Origin: Candidatus Zambryskibacteria bacterium CG_4_9_14_3_um_filter_40_16
Lineage (GTDB): Bacteria > Patescibacteriota > Minisyncoccia > Phycocordibacterales > Zambryskibacteraceae
Assembly: GCA_002791475.1 (NCBI GenBank)
Contig: PFXE01000034.1
Coordinates: 1 to 19,175 of the forward strand
Length of the DNA: 19,175 nt
Direction of reading: 5' to 3'
Position 1 is the first letter of the stretch; each line of letters opens with the position of its first letter. Of this stretch, positions 1 to 7,051 are shown piece by piece. The notes below the pieces were generated by a model. That model saw only the letters and a list, made by a program, of their open reading frames with translations, did no database searches and was not told the origin of the DNA. The translations under genes were made by a program, and so were the position numbers.

Positions 1-357
1 GACAATTTGATTAAATATTGATTCAATACCATTTTTCCACTCTTTCCCCGCCCCCATTATGTGCTCGCTTTTAAAAGCGTTTTCAAAATTATCCAAAATC
101 GGGATAAGGTCTTTTACAAAATCAATTTTCGCAAATTTAATAAAATCAACCCTTTCTTCTTCATCTTTTTTTCTGAGGTTAATAAATTCTGCTTTTGCTT
201 TCTGCCAGCCGGTTAGATATTCTATTTTTTCTTTTTCACACGCCCTTAATTTCTCTCGCAATCTTTTTATAGTTACATTTGGATTTGCAACTTCTTCCTC
301 ATCTTCAAACACCACGCCATCTTCTTCTTCTTTTTTTTCTTTATCTTCTTTTTTCAT
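1..357 (-). CDS. grpE: GrpE nucleotide exchange factor, 3' end cut by window edge
   Basis: GrpE is the cytosolic co-chaperone that releases ADP from DnaK. The visible 119 residues start at ATG 357 with a highly charged Lys/Glu tail (residues 1-22). A long helical part follows with the family pattern IKRLREKLRACEKEKIEYL, GWQKAKAEFINLRKK and then DLIPILDNFENAF, which matches the GrpE coiled coil and the start of its four-helix bundle. The C-terminal beta domain lies outside the window. It begins 34 bases after the rpsI stop. There is no Shine-Dalgarno. A weak 6-bp hairpin (GTGTTG/CAACGC) sits just before the ATG. I saw no CIRCE element, so heat-shock control by HrcA is not evident here. The identity is recognised from the sequence pattern; the only incompleteness is the window edge. 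Confidence 0.93.
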   Translation of the reverse strand, partial: MKKEDKEKKEEEDGVVFEDEEEVANPNVTIKRLREKLRACEKEKIEYLTGWQKAKAEFINLRKKDEEERVDFIKFAKIDFVKDLIPILDNFENAFKSEHIMGAGKEWKNGIESIFNQIV

Positions 358-391
358 AGCGTTGATTTCAACACGCAAAAACGAAAGAAGG

Positions 392-805
392 TTATCTCTT
401 TGACCATTGCGGAGCCTTGCGTGCTTTTTTCAAACCGAACTTTCTTCTCTCCTTCATCCTTGGGTCTCGTTTCAAAAATCCCAGTTTTTTAATCTCTTTT
501 CTTAATTCTGGGTCATGCGATATTAACGCTCTGGCGATAGCGTGTCTTATAGCCCCCGCTTGAGAGCTTTGTCCTCCCCCCTTTACCAAACATGAAATTC
601 TAAATTTCTTAGAAACACTGGACTTGGTAAGTGGTTCAAAAGTGACCGCTCTTAATTCCGAAATGCCGAAATAATCCCCAACATCTTTATCGTTTATAAT
701 AATTGAGTTTTTGCTGGTTTCATAAAGGCGCGCTCTGGCTACGGATGTTTTTCTGCGACCAACCGCCTCAATGTATTTTTTGTTTTTTGTTTCTGTTTCT
801 TCCAT
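392..805 (-). CDS. rpsI: 30S ribosomal protein S9
   Basis: S9 is a small-subunit head protein whose C-terminal Lys/Arg tail reaches the P-site tRNA. The 137-residue product carries the family landmarks: YIEAVGRRKTSVARARLY near the N-terminus, LVKGGGQSSQAGAIRHAIARAL in the middle, and LKRDPRMKERRKFGLKKARK followed by the terminal QWSKR. The last residues KR match the conserved tail end. Length is normal for the family (about 130). ATG 805 lies one base after the rplM stop (TAA-A-ATG), with no Shine-Dalgarno, so translation is probably coupled to rplM. The rplM-rpsI pair is conserved across bacteria, and here it is appended directly to the alpha operon. Confidence 0.97.
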   Translation of the reverse strand: MEETETKNKKYIEAVGRRKTSVARARLYETSKNSIIINDKDVGDYFGISELRAVTFEPLTKSSVSKKFRISCLVKGGGQSSQAGAIRHAIARALISHDPELRKEIKKLGFLKRDPRMKERRKFGLKKARKAPQWSKR

Positions 806-806
806 T

Positions 807-1154
807 TTAATCTATAATTTTCAGTTGTTTAATCATTTTAGAACGAAGCTTGTTTTTGGGTAACATGCCATTAACCGCTCTTCTAAGGACATACGCGTTG
901 CCTTTCTTCGCTATCGCGGTATCCATACTTTCTTCTCTCAAACCACCAGGGTATCCAGAATACCATTTATATTTTTTCTGAATTTTTTTTGATTCTTTTA
1001 TATTTAATTTAGAAACATTAAATATACACACCTCTTTAATTTCTATTTTGTTTCTGCTGAATTGAGTAGAGTCTTTTTCCATTAACAAACTGGCCGCCTT
1101 GCTTGCGATTCTACCTAGACTCATATTTGTTGCATCAAGTTTATATTCTTTCAT
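807..1154 (-). CDS. rplM: 50S ribosomal protein L13, compact form
   Basis: L13 is an early-assembling large-subunit protein. The product is 115 residues from ATG 1154, against about 142 in E. coli. Recognisable parts are LDATNMSLGRIASKAASLL at the N-terminus, YKWYSGYPGGLREESM in the middle and the signature AVNGMLPKNKLRSKMIKQLKI near the C-terminus. Compared with the usual protein, about 10 N-terminal residues and the C-terminal extension are missing, which I infer is lineage reduction. An upstream TTG at 1163 would overlap rplQ; I prefer ATG 1154 because it gives the same stop-N-start spacing (TAA-T-ATG) seen at neighbouring junctions. No Shine-Dalgarno is visible. Confidence 0.95.
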   Translation of the reverse strand: MKEYKLDATNMSLGRIASKAASLLMEKDSTQFSRNKIEIKEVCIFNVSKLNIKESKKIQKKYKWYSGYPGGLREESMDTAIAKKGNAYVLRRAVNGMLPKNKLRSKMIKQLKIID

Positions 1155-1155
1155 A

Positions 1156-1503
1156 TTATACAAATTCTATTCTTGACCTCACACTGCCGTCCGAAAGCTT
1201 GGTGCCCACTCTGAGCACCCTTAGGTATCCGCCCTTACGATTCTTGTATTTTGGAACCAAATCAGAAAAAAGTTTCTGGGTCGCGCTAGCTCCTATTTTT
1301 GCGGAAATCAATCTTCTCGACGCTATGGTTTCTTTCTTCCCATTGGAAACAATTTTTTCCACATAAGGTCTTAGCTCCTTTGCTTTAGACTCTGTGGTTA
1401 ATATGGCTTCGTGCAAAATTAATGATCTTGCAAGCGATTTAAGCAAAGCGCTTCTTTGCCCCCTCTTTCTTCCAAATTTACGGTTTGCGTTGTGGTGTCT
1501 CAT
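1156..1503 (-). CDS. rplQ: 50S ribosomal protein L17
   Basis: L17 lies near the exit-tunnel side of the 50S subunit. The 115-residue product opens with MRHHNANRKFGRKRGQRSAL and continues with LARSLILHEAILTTESKAKELRP, both diagnostic of the family. It ends with YLRVLRVGTKLSDGSVRSRIEFV, close to the usual NGGYTRILKxGxRxGDxAxMAxIELV type of ending. Length is typical. The ATG at 1503 directly follows the rpoA TAG with no base between (TAGATG), so translation almost certainly depends on ribosomes finishing rpoA. The rpoA-rplQ order is the standard end of the bacterial alpha operon. Confidence 0.97.
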   Translation of the reverse strand: MRHHNANRKFGRKRGQRSALLKSLARSLILHEAILTTESKAKELRPYVEKIVSNGKKETIASRRLISAKIGASATQKLFSDLVPKYKNRKGGYLRVLRVGTKLSDGSVRSRIEFV

Positions 1504-2475
1504 CTACTTTAAACTAATTCCGCTCTTAGCCAGAAAATCTTTTATCTCTTGGATTCCTTTGCCGCCAAGTCCGGCTATTTCTCCCAAGTCTACCTCTTTT
1601 TTTCTAGCCAACCCTCCCACCGTCCTTATATTTGCGTTAGAAAGCGCGTTTAATGTCCTGACAGAAAGGCCTGCGGATTCAATCCTTGTTTTTAGAAATT
1701 CCGAGTCCGCCGTTTTTTTATCTGTCTCCAGCTCCGGTGTTTCTGATTCTTCTGTTTTAACATCCAACGGTTCGTTTTCTTCTTCTTTGAAACCTACTAT
1801 GGCCTTCAGTTGGTTTATCATTATTGCCACTGAAGTTTCCAATGCTTCATTGGGTGTTATTGTTCCATCAGTTTCAATAAAAATTTTTAGTCTATTGAAA
1901 TCGGTTCTGTCTCCGACCCTCATGTTCTCTACTTCATAACTAACCCTTCTGATGGGGGTAAATATGGCATCAACGGCTATTAATCCGACATCTACTCTGT
2001 TCTTCTGTAAAATTTCTTTTGAGACATAACCCATTCCTTTCTCAATGGTCATTTCAATATCCAACTCGGCGTTCTTGTCAGTCAAGTTGGCAATTACTAA
2101 ATCTGGGTTTAAAATCTCCACCTGACTCATCCCTGTTATATCCGACGCTTTTACTTCCTTTGGTCCTTTGGCTTTAATGGTGATAACCTGATTTTCTTGT
2201 GAAAGTAATTTTATCCTCACTCTTTTTAGATTTAGAATTATTGTTATGACATCTTCCTTGACTCCGGGGATGACGGAAAATTCATGATTGACTCCCGCAA
2301 TCTTGACTGAGGTAATAGAAGCTCCAGGAAGCGATGATAAGATTATTCTTCTAAGCGAATTACCCAGAGTGTGACCATAGCCGGGATATAGTCCGTCTAT
2401 TTCATATGTGCCAGAAAACTGGTCTTCTTTAACTATTTTTGGTTTTGAAGGCAAAACAATTGAAAAATCTGACAT
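1504..2475 (-). CDS. rpoA: DNA-directed RNA polymerase alpha subunit
   Basis: The alpha subunit dimerises to seed RNA polymerase assembly and binds upstream promoter DNA through its C-terminal domain. The product is 323 residues, a normal length. The N-terminal domain (about 1-230) shows GTYEIDGLYPGYGHTLGNSLRRIILSSLPG and the conserved VRRVSYEVENMRVGDRTD-type stretch before TDGTITPNEAL. An acidic linker (about 232-260, rich in Glu/Thr) leads to the CTD, where SVRTLNALSNANI holds the equivalents of the DNA-contacting Arg265 and Asn268 of E. coli (here R273 and N276), followed by the helix-hairpin-helix LGGKGIQEIKDFL. So UP-element or activator contact should be possible. ATG 2475 is 20 bases after rpsD, without a Shine-Dalgarno. 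Confidence 0.98.
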   Translation of the reverse strand: MSDFSIVLPSKPKIVKEDQFSGTYEIDGLYPGYGHTLGNSLRRIILSSLPGASITSVKIAGVNHEFSVIPGVKEDVITIILNLKRVRIKLLSQENQVITIKAKGPKEVKASDITGMSQVEILNPDLVIANLTDKNAELDIEMTIEKGMGYVSKEILQKNRVDVGLIAVDAIFTPIRRVSYEVENMRVGDRTDFNRLKIFIETDGTITPNEALETSVAIMINQLKAIVGFKEEENEPLDVKTEESETPELETDKKTADSEFLKTRIESAGLSVRTLNALSNANIRTVGGLARKKEVDLGEIAGLGGKGIQEIKDFLAKSGISLK

Positions 2476-2495
2476 AATATTTGTTATTATTTAAA

Positions 2496-3104
2496 TTATC
2501 TACTATAAAATTCTAATATCGTATTGATATCAAACAATAATTCTGTTCCCTCTGCCTTTGGTATCTCATTAATTACTGCGGACTTATCACCATTAAACTT
2601 TATCCAAGAAGGTTGGCTAAATTCTTTTAATCTTTCATCCAGCGTCGCAAAAAGAGCCTTGCTACCACTTGCTGGTTTTATGGTAATTTTATCTCCGACT
2701 TTTAATTTGTAAGACGGGATTGTAATTCTTTTTTCATTTACCATAAAATGTCCGTGAGAAACCGCTTGACGCGCGAAAGATCTTGTAGGAACAAACCCCG
2801 CACGATAAACGACGTTATCAACTCTTAATTCCAAATCTTCAAACAACCGGCCGGCGGCTTGGGCACCCTTCTTCGCAAGTGCTGCCTTGGCGTATTTAGA
2901 AAATTGTTTTTCACTCAAGCCGTAAGTATATCTGGCTTTCTGCTTTTCCAAAAGTTGTATACCGAAGTTTGATTTTGGTTTCTTAAAAAATGTCTTACTC
3001 TTATCTTTTTTAGACTGACTCAAAACATATTTTTGAGTTTGGGTTTTTTCAAACACGGGAGCACCCAACCTTCTTGCTATTTTGTATTTTGGTCCTATTT
3101 TCAT
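2496..3104 (-). CDS. rpsD: 30S ribosomal protein S4
   Basis: S4 nucleates 16S rRNA folding and in many bacteria represses its own operon. The 202-residue product shows the N-terminal GPKYKIARRLG motif, a Lys-rich linker, then the S4 RNA-binding fold (about 91-150): LELRVDNVVYRAGFVPTRSF, ARQAVSHGHFMVNEKRI and LKVGDKITIK. The N-terminal zinc cysteines found in some S4 proteins are absent, making this the zinc-independent form. The gene starts at ATG 3104, 5 bases after rpsK, and sits between rpsK and rpoA in the canonical order. No Shine-Dalgarno is seen. Whether it autoregulates through the hairpin in the rpsK leader is an open inference. Confidence 0.97.
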   Translation of the reverse strand: MKIGPKYKIARRLGAPVFEKTQTQKYVLSQSKKDKSKTFFKKPKSNFGIQLLEKQKARYTYGLSEKQFSKYAKAALAKKGAQAAGRLFEDLELRVDNVVYRAGFVPTRSFARQAVSHGHFMVNEKRITIPSYKLKVGDKITIKPASGSKALFATLDERLKEFSQPSWIKFNGDKSAVINEIPKAEGTELLFDINTILEFYSR

Positions 3105-3109
3105 AATTT

Positions 3110-3541
3110 TTATACTCTTCGTGGTTTTTTGGGTTTTGGACCGTTATGGGGAACGGGGGTCACATCTTTTATATGTGTTATGTCTATTCCTTTAGAAAGA
3201 AAACCTCGTATACCGGACTCTCTTCCTGATCCAACACCCCTAACCATAACGGACACCTGCTTTATTCCTATTACTTGCGCTTTAGTACCTACTATTTCTC
3301 CGACCTTCGCGGCCGCAAACGGTGTACCCTTCTTGGCCCCTCTAAAACCAAGTGACCCGCTCGATGACCACGCCAATGTGTTACCTTTAACATCAGTCAA
3401 TACAATTTTCGTATTATTGTAAGTAGACTGTACTGACAAAATCCCCGTATCGGTGTGTTTTTTTGATACTGCAGAAACCGGCTTTTTTGTTTCGCCTTCT
3501 GTCTCCTCTCCATCTTTTTTTACTATTCTTTTTTTACCCAT
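3110..3541 (-). CDS. rpsK: 30S ribosomal protein S11
   Basis: S11 forms part of the platform of the small subunit beside the E site. The 143-residue product has a charged N-terminal extension of about 25 residues, then the family core: GILSVQSTYNNTKIVLTDVKGN, LAWSSSGSLGFRGAKKGTPFAA, VGSGRESGIRGFLSKGIDIT and the typical C-terminus DVTPVPHNGPKPKKPRRV. ATG 3541 is preceded by a short purine stretch (GGAAAAAGTAA), at best a weak ribosome binding site. Unlike the other ribosomal genes here it has a separate promoter and a roughly 70-base leader, so it opens its own transcription unit (rpsK-rpsD-rpoA-rplQ-rplM-rpsI) in addition to read-through from rpsM. Confidence 0.97.
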   Translation of the reverse strand: MGKKRIVKKDGEETEGETKKPVSAVSKKHTDTGILSVQSTYNNTKIVLTDVKGNTLAWSSSGSLGFRGAKKGTPFAAAKVGEIVGTKAQVIGIKQVSVMVRGVGSGRESGIRGFLSKGIDITHIKDVTPVPHNGPKPKKPRRV

Positions 3542-3572
3542 TTACTTTTTCCGTGCCGACAAAAAACATAGG

Positions 3573-3589
3573 CTCGAATAAAATCCGAG
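3573..3589 (-). promoter_or_regulatory. Hairpin in the rpsK 5' leader
   Basis: On the transcribed strand CTCGGAT, a TTT loop and ATTCGAG form a 7-bp stem with one G-U pair, about 30 bases before the rpsK start. It is not followed by a T-run, so it does not look like a terminator. Its position in the leader of an S11-S4-alpha operon makes an S4 or other ribosomal-protein binding site possible, but no known operator structure is recognised. Confidence 0.4.
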
Positions 3590-3618
3590 TCATACAAACA
3601 AAACCTTATTTAAACCCC

Positions 3619-3647
3619 ATTATATATCATATTTTATATAAAAGCAA
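3619..3647 (-). promoter_or_regulatory. Sigma-70-type promoter for rpsK operon
   Basis: Minus strand shows TTGCTT (3642-3647), a 17-base AT-rich spacer, and a perfect TATAAT (3619-3624). The expected start is near 3612, giving a leader of about 70 bases. It lies in the 108-base gap between rpsM and rpsK, where no ORF is present. Confidence 0.75.
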
Positions 3648-3649
3648 GA

Positions 3650-4030
3650 CTATTTCTTATCCGCTAACTTTCTTCCCGTTCCCATGGTTTTTCTTACATT
3701 CCCCCTGCGAGTTCTGGAATTGGTTTTGGTTCTTTGCCCTCTAACCGGCATACTTCTTGAATGCCTAACTCCTCGGTATGATTTTATATCTTTCAAACGC
3801 TTCACATTACTGGCTGTTTCTCTTTTTAAATCTCCTTCCAGCTTATAAGCTTCCACAATCTTTCTAATATCATTCTCTTGTTCTGTGGAAATATCTTTGG
3901 ATTTTAAACTCCTGTCCACGCCCGCTTTGTCTAAAATAATATGCGCCCGAGCCCTTCCAATACCAAAAACAGTCGTGAGGGCTATCTCAATTCTTTTTTC
4001 TTCAGGAATGGTTATACCAAGTAGTCTCAT
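3650..4030 (-). CDS. rpsM: 30S ribosomal protein S13
   Basis: S13 sits in the 30S head and contacts the P-site tRNA and the 50S subunit. The product is 126 residues, normal for the family. It begins RLLGITIPEEKRIEIALTTV, then FGIGRARAHIILDKAGVD (helix-two-turn-helix region) and ends with SYRGVRHSRSMPVRGQRTKTNSRTRRG, the highly conserved rRNA- and tRNA-binding tail. ATG 4030 is 2 bases after the rpmJ stop. It is one of the few starts here with a convincing Shine-Dalgarno, AAGGA with a 5-base spacer, which lies inside the last codons of rpmJ. The rpmJ-rpsM-rpsK-rpsD order is canonical. Confidence 0.97.
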   Translation of the reverse strand: MRLLGITIPEEKRIEIALTTVFGIGRARAHIILDKAGVDRSLKSKDISTEQENDIRKIVEAYKLEGDLKRETASNVKRLKDIKSYRGVRHSRSMPVRGQRTKTNSRTRRGNVRKTMGTGRKLADKK

Positions 4031-4032
4031 AT

Positions 4033-4149
4033 TTATCCTTGTCTTTGTTTGTGTCTCTGATTTGCCTTACAGATGACATAAACATAACCTTTACGCCTCA
4101 CCACCTGACATTTTGAACACATTTTTTTTACAGATGTTTTGACTTTCAT
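4033..4149 (-). CDS. rpmJ: 50S ribosomal protein L36, zinc-ribbon form
   Basis: This 38-residue gene was read directly from the gap between infA and rpsM. The translation starts MKVKTSVKKMCSKCQVVRRK and ends CKANQRHKQRQG, matching L36 nearly end to end. The zinc ligands are intact: C11, C14, C27 and H33 (C-x2-C-x12-C-x5-H), so this is the zinc-binding (C+) form. L36 is a small late-assembling 50S protein. The gene has its own promoter 22 bases upstream and overlaps no neighbour; rpsM follows after 2 bases. No Shine-Dalgarno precedes ATG 4149. Small size easily causes it to be missed in automatic calls. Confidence 0.95.
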   Translation of the reverse strand: MKVKTSVKKMCSKCQVVRRKGYVYVICKANQRHKQRQG

Positions 4150-4170
4150 AACAAAATTACACAGATATAC

Positions 4171-4198
4171 ATTTTACTTTTAACAAAAGTAAAGTCAA
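4171..4198 (-). promoter_or_regulatory. Promoter for rpmJ-rpsM
   Basis: Minus strand has TTGACT (4193-4198), a 16-base spacer and TAAAAT (4171-4176), placing transcription start near 4164, about 15 bases before the rpmJ ATG. The whole spacer is occupied by a perfect inverted repeat (see 4173-4193). Confidence 0.65.
4173..4193. repeat. Perfect 9-bp inverted repeat inside the rpmJ promoter
   Basis: TTTACTTTT, a 3-base centre AAC, and AAAAGTAAA form a perfect 21-base dyad filling the space between the -35 and -10 elements. It could be an operator for a dimeric regulator, or a weak AT-only hairpin ending infA transcripts. The stem has too few G/C pairs for a convincing intrinsic terminator. Confidence 0.6.
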
Positions 4199-4213
4199 GA
4201 AGAAAAACCATAT

Positions 4214-4435
4214 TTAGAGCCTTCTCACAATCCTACCCTTTCCGCCATATGGATCAATTTCAACTTCTACCTTATCGCCGACAAGCACTCTAATCCTGAA
4301 TTTTCTCATTTTTCCAGCCAAATAAGCTAAAATATTTTCTTTAGTATCGTCCCTTTCAACTTTAAAAAGCGTGTCTGGAAACGCTTCAATAATGATGCCC
4401 GTGGTCAGGTTTGTTTTTTTATTTCCTTTATCCAC
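4214..4435 (-). CDS. infA: Translation initiation factor IF-1
   Basis: IF-1 binds the 30S A site during initiation. The 73-residue product is a single OB fold: TGIIIEAFPDTLFKVERDD, then ILAYLAGKMRKFRIRVLVGDKVEV and DPYGGKGRIVRR, which matches the family closely (GKMRK, GDxVxVE and KGRIxxR). The start is a GTG. I choose GTG 4435 because it gives normal length (E. coli is 72 residues) and overlaps the upstream gene by only 8 bases (GTGGATAA); GTG 4453 would add 6 residues and overlap more. The overlap implies translational coupling to the upstream membrane-protein gene, an unusual partner for infA. Downstream, rpmJ and rpsM follow as in most bacteria. Confidence 0.95.
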   Translation of the reverse strand: MDKGNKKTNLTTGIIIEAFPDTLFKVERDDTKENILAYLAGKMRKFRIRVLVGDKVEVEIDPYGGKGRIVRRL

Positions 4436-5777
4436 TGTTCGTATCTGACACACTTAAAATTTTATCAATTTTTATCTTTTTTTCCTTTTTTGGAAATGAC
4501 TTTCTCCAAAAAGGTTTAATAACCGCATCTGCTTTTTCAATGGATGGAAAGTTGGCCAGAACGGCGCGCAAACTGTTTTTTGATTTACCAGCCAAATTGT
4601 TTGATAGTTGACCTTGGTCTACTTCTAGAAACAGAGTAATGTCGCCATTGACGGTAAATGTTAAATTTTGGTCTATTTCGGGGTTAAAAGAATCATTATT
4701 TTGTATCACCATTTCAAAAGATTCGTAATTATCAATTTCCACATTATCTTGGCTGAAGCCCGAATCAAGATTATCCGCTATCGCTTTACTAAGCGTATTT
4801 TTGTTAAGCAAAATTCCGTATAAAACACCTTCCTCGTTCATCCTTACCGAATTCCCTTTCACTTCAGATTGCGGGAGGGTTTTGTATTTTACAAAACTTG
4901 TCCCATCAAGCAATACAAAATTATTCGGTATTTGTGCATCAATATCTCTAAATAAATTTTCCTTCAATCTTGCCCTGATGCTGTCCTGCGTTTCTTTTTT
5001 GTCTGATTCTGAGACAGATTTAACAATCCCCACAAAACCGCCCGTCATACTGGTTTTGGAACGAGCGAATATTGATTTAAATCTCGCCGGGTCATTTTCA
5101 AAACCAGGAATAGTAAAATCTTTAAGTCCTATATTATATTTGTCCCCCGGCTCGTCGGCAAAAACGGTTACTTCAATACTTCCCGGTACTGTTGTGCCGT
5201 TTTTTGTTGTTCTTCCCGGAATCGTCACCGCTTCGTTAATTCTGTATATTAAACCCTCCGGTGTTTCAAACCTGGTGTTTTTGACAAGCCTTTGGGTGTT
5301 TGAGTCATGATTGTTAAAGATGATTATTTGACCGCTAGCTTTTTTCTCTTCTTTCTCTTCACCACTGGCCACGACCTCTTCTCCGTCTTCTTTTGTAATT
5401 TTTATAACATCAAACGACAATCCACCGTCCGCTTGTTTCTTGGCGGTCAGACTCAAGTTATCTGCCTTAACGATTGATGATTTAAGAAAAACCTTAACGG
5501 TGGCGCTGGTAAATAAAGGCGCGATTATAACCAGTATCAATATTAATAGAGCCGTGGCAATTCCCAACACCGTCCACTTTTTTTTAGCAAAAAATCCCCA
5601 CGGCCTATTCCCGTTGGAGTGAGATTGGATACTGGGATTTTCAATCCGAGATTCTTCTCTGAACTCATTTTGATTTTCTTCAGCTCTAGGAATCCGATGA
5701 TTTCTTTTTGGCACCGGAATATTTCTGATTGATCTTTTTTCGGGAGGAACTATATCTTGCAGTATGTTCTTTGCCAT
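4428..5777 (-). CDS. Single-pass membrane protein, baseplate-J/gp47-like extracellular part
   Basis: The 449-residue product has a Pro/Arg/Glu-rich cytoplasmic tail (1-65), one strong transmembrane helix (about 69-89, TVLGIATALLILILVIIAPL) and a roughly 355-residue exported part. The segment SGQIIIFNNHDSNTQRLVKNTRFETPEGLIYR to VPGSIEVTVFADEPGDKYNIG resembles the baseplate-J/gp47-type repeat annotated in non-phage envelope proteins: an added-value strand, 'threshold value' loop and the EPGxxYNxG turn. There are no cysteines. It follows the actin-like ATPase gene by 62 bases and overlaps infA by 8. Inference: it is an envelope anchor working with that ATPase, as PilN does with PilM, but this is not proven. 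Family assignment is moderate; membrane topology is clear. Confidence 0.6.
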   Translation of the reverse strand: MAKNILQDIVPPEKRSIRNIPVPKRNHRIPRAEENQNEFREESRIENPSIQSHSNGNRPWGFFAKKKWTVLGIATALLILILVIIAPLFTSATVKVFLKSSIVKADNLSLTAKKQADGGLSFDVIKITKEDGEEVVASGEEKEEKKASGQIIIFNNHDSNTQRLVKNTRFETPEGLIYRINEAVTIPGRTTKNGTTVPGSIEVTVFADEPGDKYNIGLKDFTIPGFENDPARFKSIFARSKTSMTGGFVGIVKSVSESDKKETQDSIRARLKENLFRDIDAQIPNNFVLLDGTSFVKYKTLPQSEVKGNSVRMNEEGVLYGILLNKNTLSKAIADNLDSGFSQDNVEIDNYESFEMVIQNNDSFNPEIDQNLTFTVNGDITLFLEVDQGQLSNNLAGKSKNSLRAVLANFPSIEKADAVIKPFWRKSFPKKEKKIKIDKILSVSDTNSG

Positions 5778-5839
5778 AGTTTAAAACTTAAATGTATAGG
5801 GTTATATTAGACTCTCTTTTATTTTAATAGAATATGTGG

Positions 5840-7045
5840 CTATTGTAAACTTTCTTTTCTTCCTTTCTCCAAAACAACACCAGCGCCAACGATAGATAGG
5901 AGAAGTGGTGCGTCATACTTCACACCCCTATTCAAAAACAAAAGGTCTGTAAGAGCAGAAACAGTAACGGGCAAAATTTTAATATTTGATGATTTATTGT
6001 CTCCAAAAACAACTTTATCTAAAATATTTTTGAAAATTTTAACAAACTTTTCTTCTGTTACCAGATAAATATTGAATGGCAGGGTTTTATTTATACCTAC
6101 TTTTGAAACAACATCCGACCATTCATCCATATGCTTTTCTATTACTTCTTCAATTTTTTTACCGGTTTGACTGTCTATCTCCCCACCAGAATATATATTT
6201 AAAAAAGATGTCGCCACATCAAAAGGGATTGAGAATGCTTTGGAAATAGCTCTTATAATACTATTTGACCCTATCTCAACCGACAAAGTATCTGAAAACA
6301 TTCCATTTTCAACAAAAGAAACATCGGTTGCTTCCGCCCCTACGTGAAAAATTCCGAAATTATCTTCTTTGTTAAATACTTTTTCAATAGAGTTAACTAG
6401 TGTTAACGGAAACGTTGAAAAGTGAAATTTGTTAACATGAATCCTTTTTCCGATTTTGTCCTCAAGAGAAAACACTATGGTCCTTGGTATAATACTCATA
6501 TATACACTTAATTCCAACGAAACAGTTTCTTTAGATATCGGATTTTCGGTTCTATAACCATTCAAACTAACATCGGTTACAGACCTTTCTATCATCTGTA
6601 TTCCTTCTTTGAATACGTGTCCAAATATGTTTTCTTCCGCTTCTTTCTTAAATTTTTTTTCTTCCTCATCAAGTATTTCTTCTATTAAACGATTTGTTAC
6701 AACAAAGGGTTCTTTTTTTTCAATTACTACAAATTTAGTTTTCGCAACATACCAAGGAGCTGATGCGGAACAAAATACCGAGCTAAAATCATATCTGGTG
6801 ATTTTATTGATTTCCGGAGATCTTAGTCCTTGAGTAACTATTTCATCCAACAGAACATCAAGGGTTCTTTTCACTTCTTTTTCAAAAGTTTTTGCATCGG
6901 AAATTTTTTTCGGTTGAAAATTTGAAGTTTTTGAATAAAGAATATGCGGTTTCCTACCCCCCATCACAACCAAAGCGGCGCCAACCCCACCGCTTCCTAT
7001 CTCACACACCAAAGAAAGGTGTTTGTTTTTAGACCACAATCTCAT
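5840..7045 (-). CDS. Actin-like ATPase, PilM/FtsA type
   Basis: The 401-residue product from ATG 7045 has actin/Hsp70-fold landmarks: an N-terminal phosphate loop region LSLVCEIGSGGVGAALV (about 10-26), a second nucleotide loop IFHVGAEATDVSFVENG in the second half, and a C-terminal SIVGAGVVLEKG. This arrangement fits the FtsA/PilM family seen in CPR genomes, but the FtsA 1C domain and the C-terminal amphipathic helix are not obvious. I therefore give no gene symbol. It should be a cytoplasmic, membrane-peripheral ATP-binding scaffold. Its downstream neighbour is a single-pass membrane protein, like the PilM-PilN arrangement. A perfect TATAAT ends 6 bases before ATG 7045, suggesting a leaderless mRNA. 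A CTG upstream (7063) is not needed. Confidence 0.62.
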   Translation of the reverse strand: MRLWSKNKHLSLVCEIGSGGVGAALVVMGGRKPHILYSKTSNFQPKKISDAKTFEKEVKRTLDVLLDEIVTQGLRSPEINKITRYDFSSVFCSASAPWYVAKTKFVVIEKKEPFVVTNRLIEEILDEEEKKFKKEAEENIFGHVFKEGIQMIERSVTDVSLNGYRTENPISKETVSLELSVYMSIIPRTIVFSLEDKIGKRIHVNKFHFSTFPLTLVNSIEKVFNKEDNFGIFHVGAEATDVSFVENGMFSDTLSVEIGSNSIIRAISKAFSIPFDVATSFLNIYSGGEIDSQTGKKIEEVIEKHMDEWSDVVSKVGINKTLPFNIYLVTEEKFVKIFKNILDKVVFGDNKSSNIKILPVTVSALTDLLFLNRGVKYDAPLLLSIVGAGVVLEKGRKESLQ

Positions 7046-7051
7046 AGGATT

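Noticed and set aside
358..391. CIRCE or other heat-shock operator before grpE
   Set aside because: The gap holds only a weak 6-bp hairpin and no TTAGCACTC/GAGTGCTAA arms.
59..403. 114-codon plus-strand open frame at the left end
   Set aside because: The opposite strand encodes GrpE with diagnostic motifs; the plus frame is a Ser/Phe-rich shadow of its Lys/Glu codons.
1394..1939. 181-codon plus-strand open frame opposite rpoA/rplQ
   Set aside because: It lies wholly antisense to two unmistakable ribosomal/RNA polymerase genes, and its product is low-complexity Ser/Leu-rich with no recognisable domain.
4801..5310. 169-codon plus-strand open frame opposite the baseplate-J-like gene
   Set aside because: Antisense shadow; the minus-strand frame has a clear transmembrane helix and family-like motifs, the plus frame does not.
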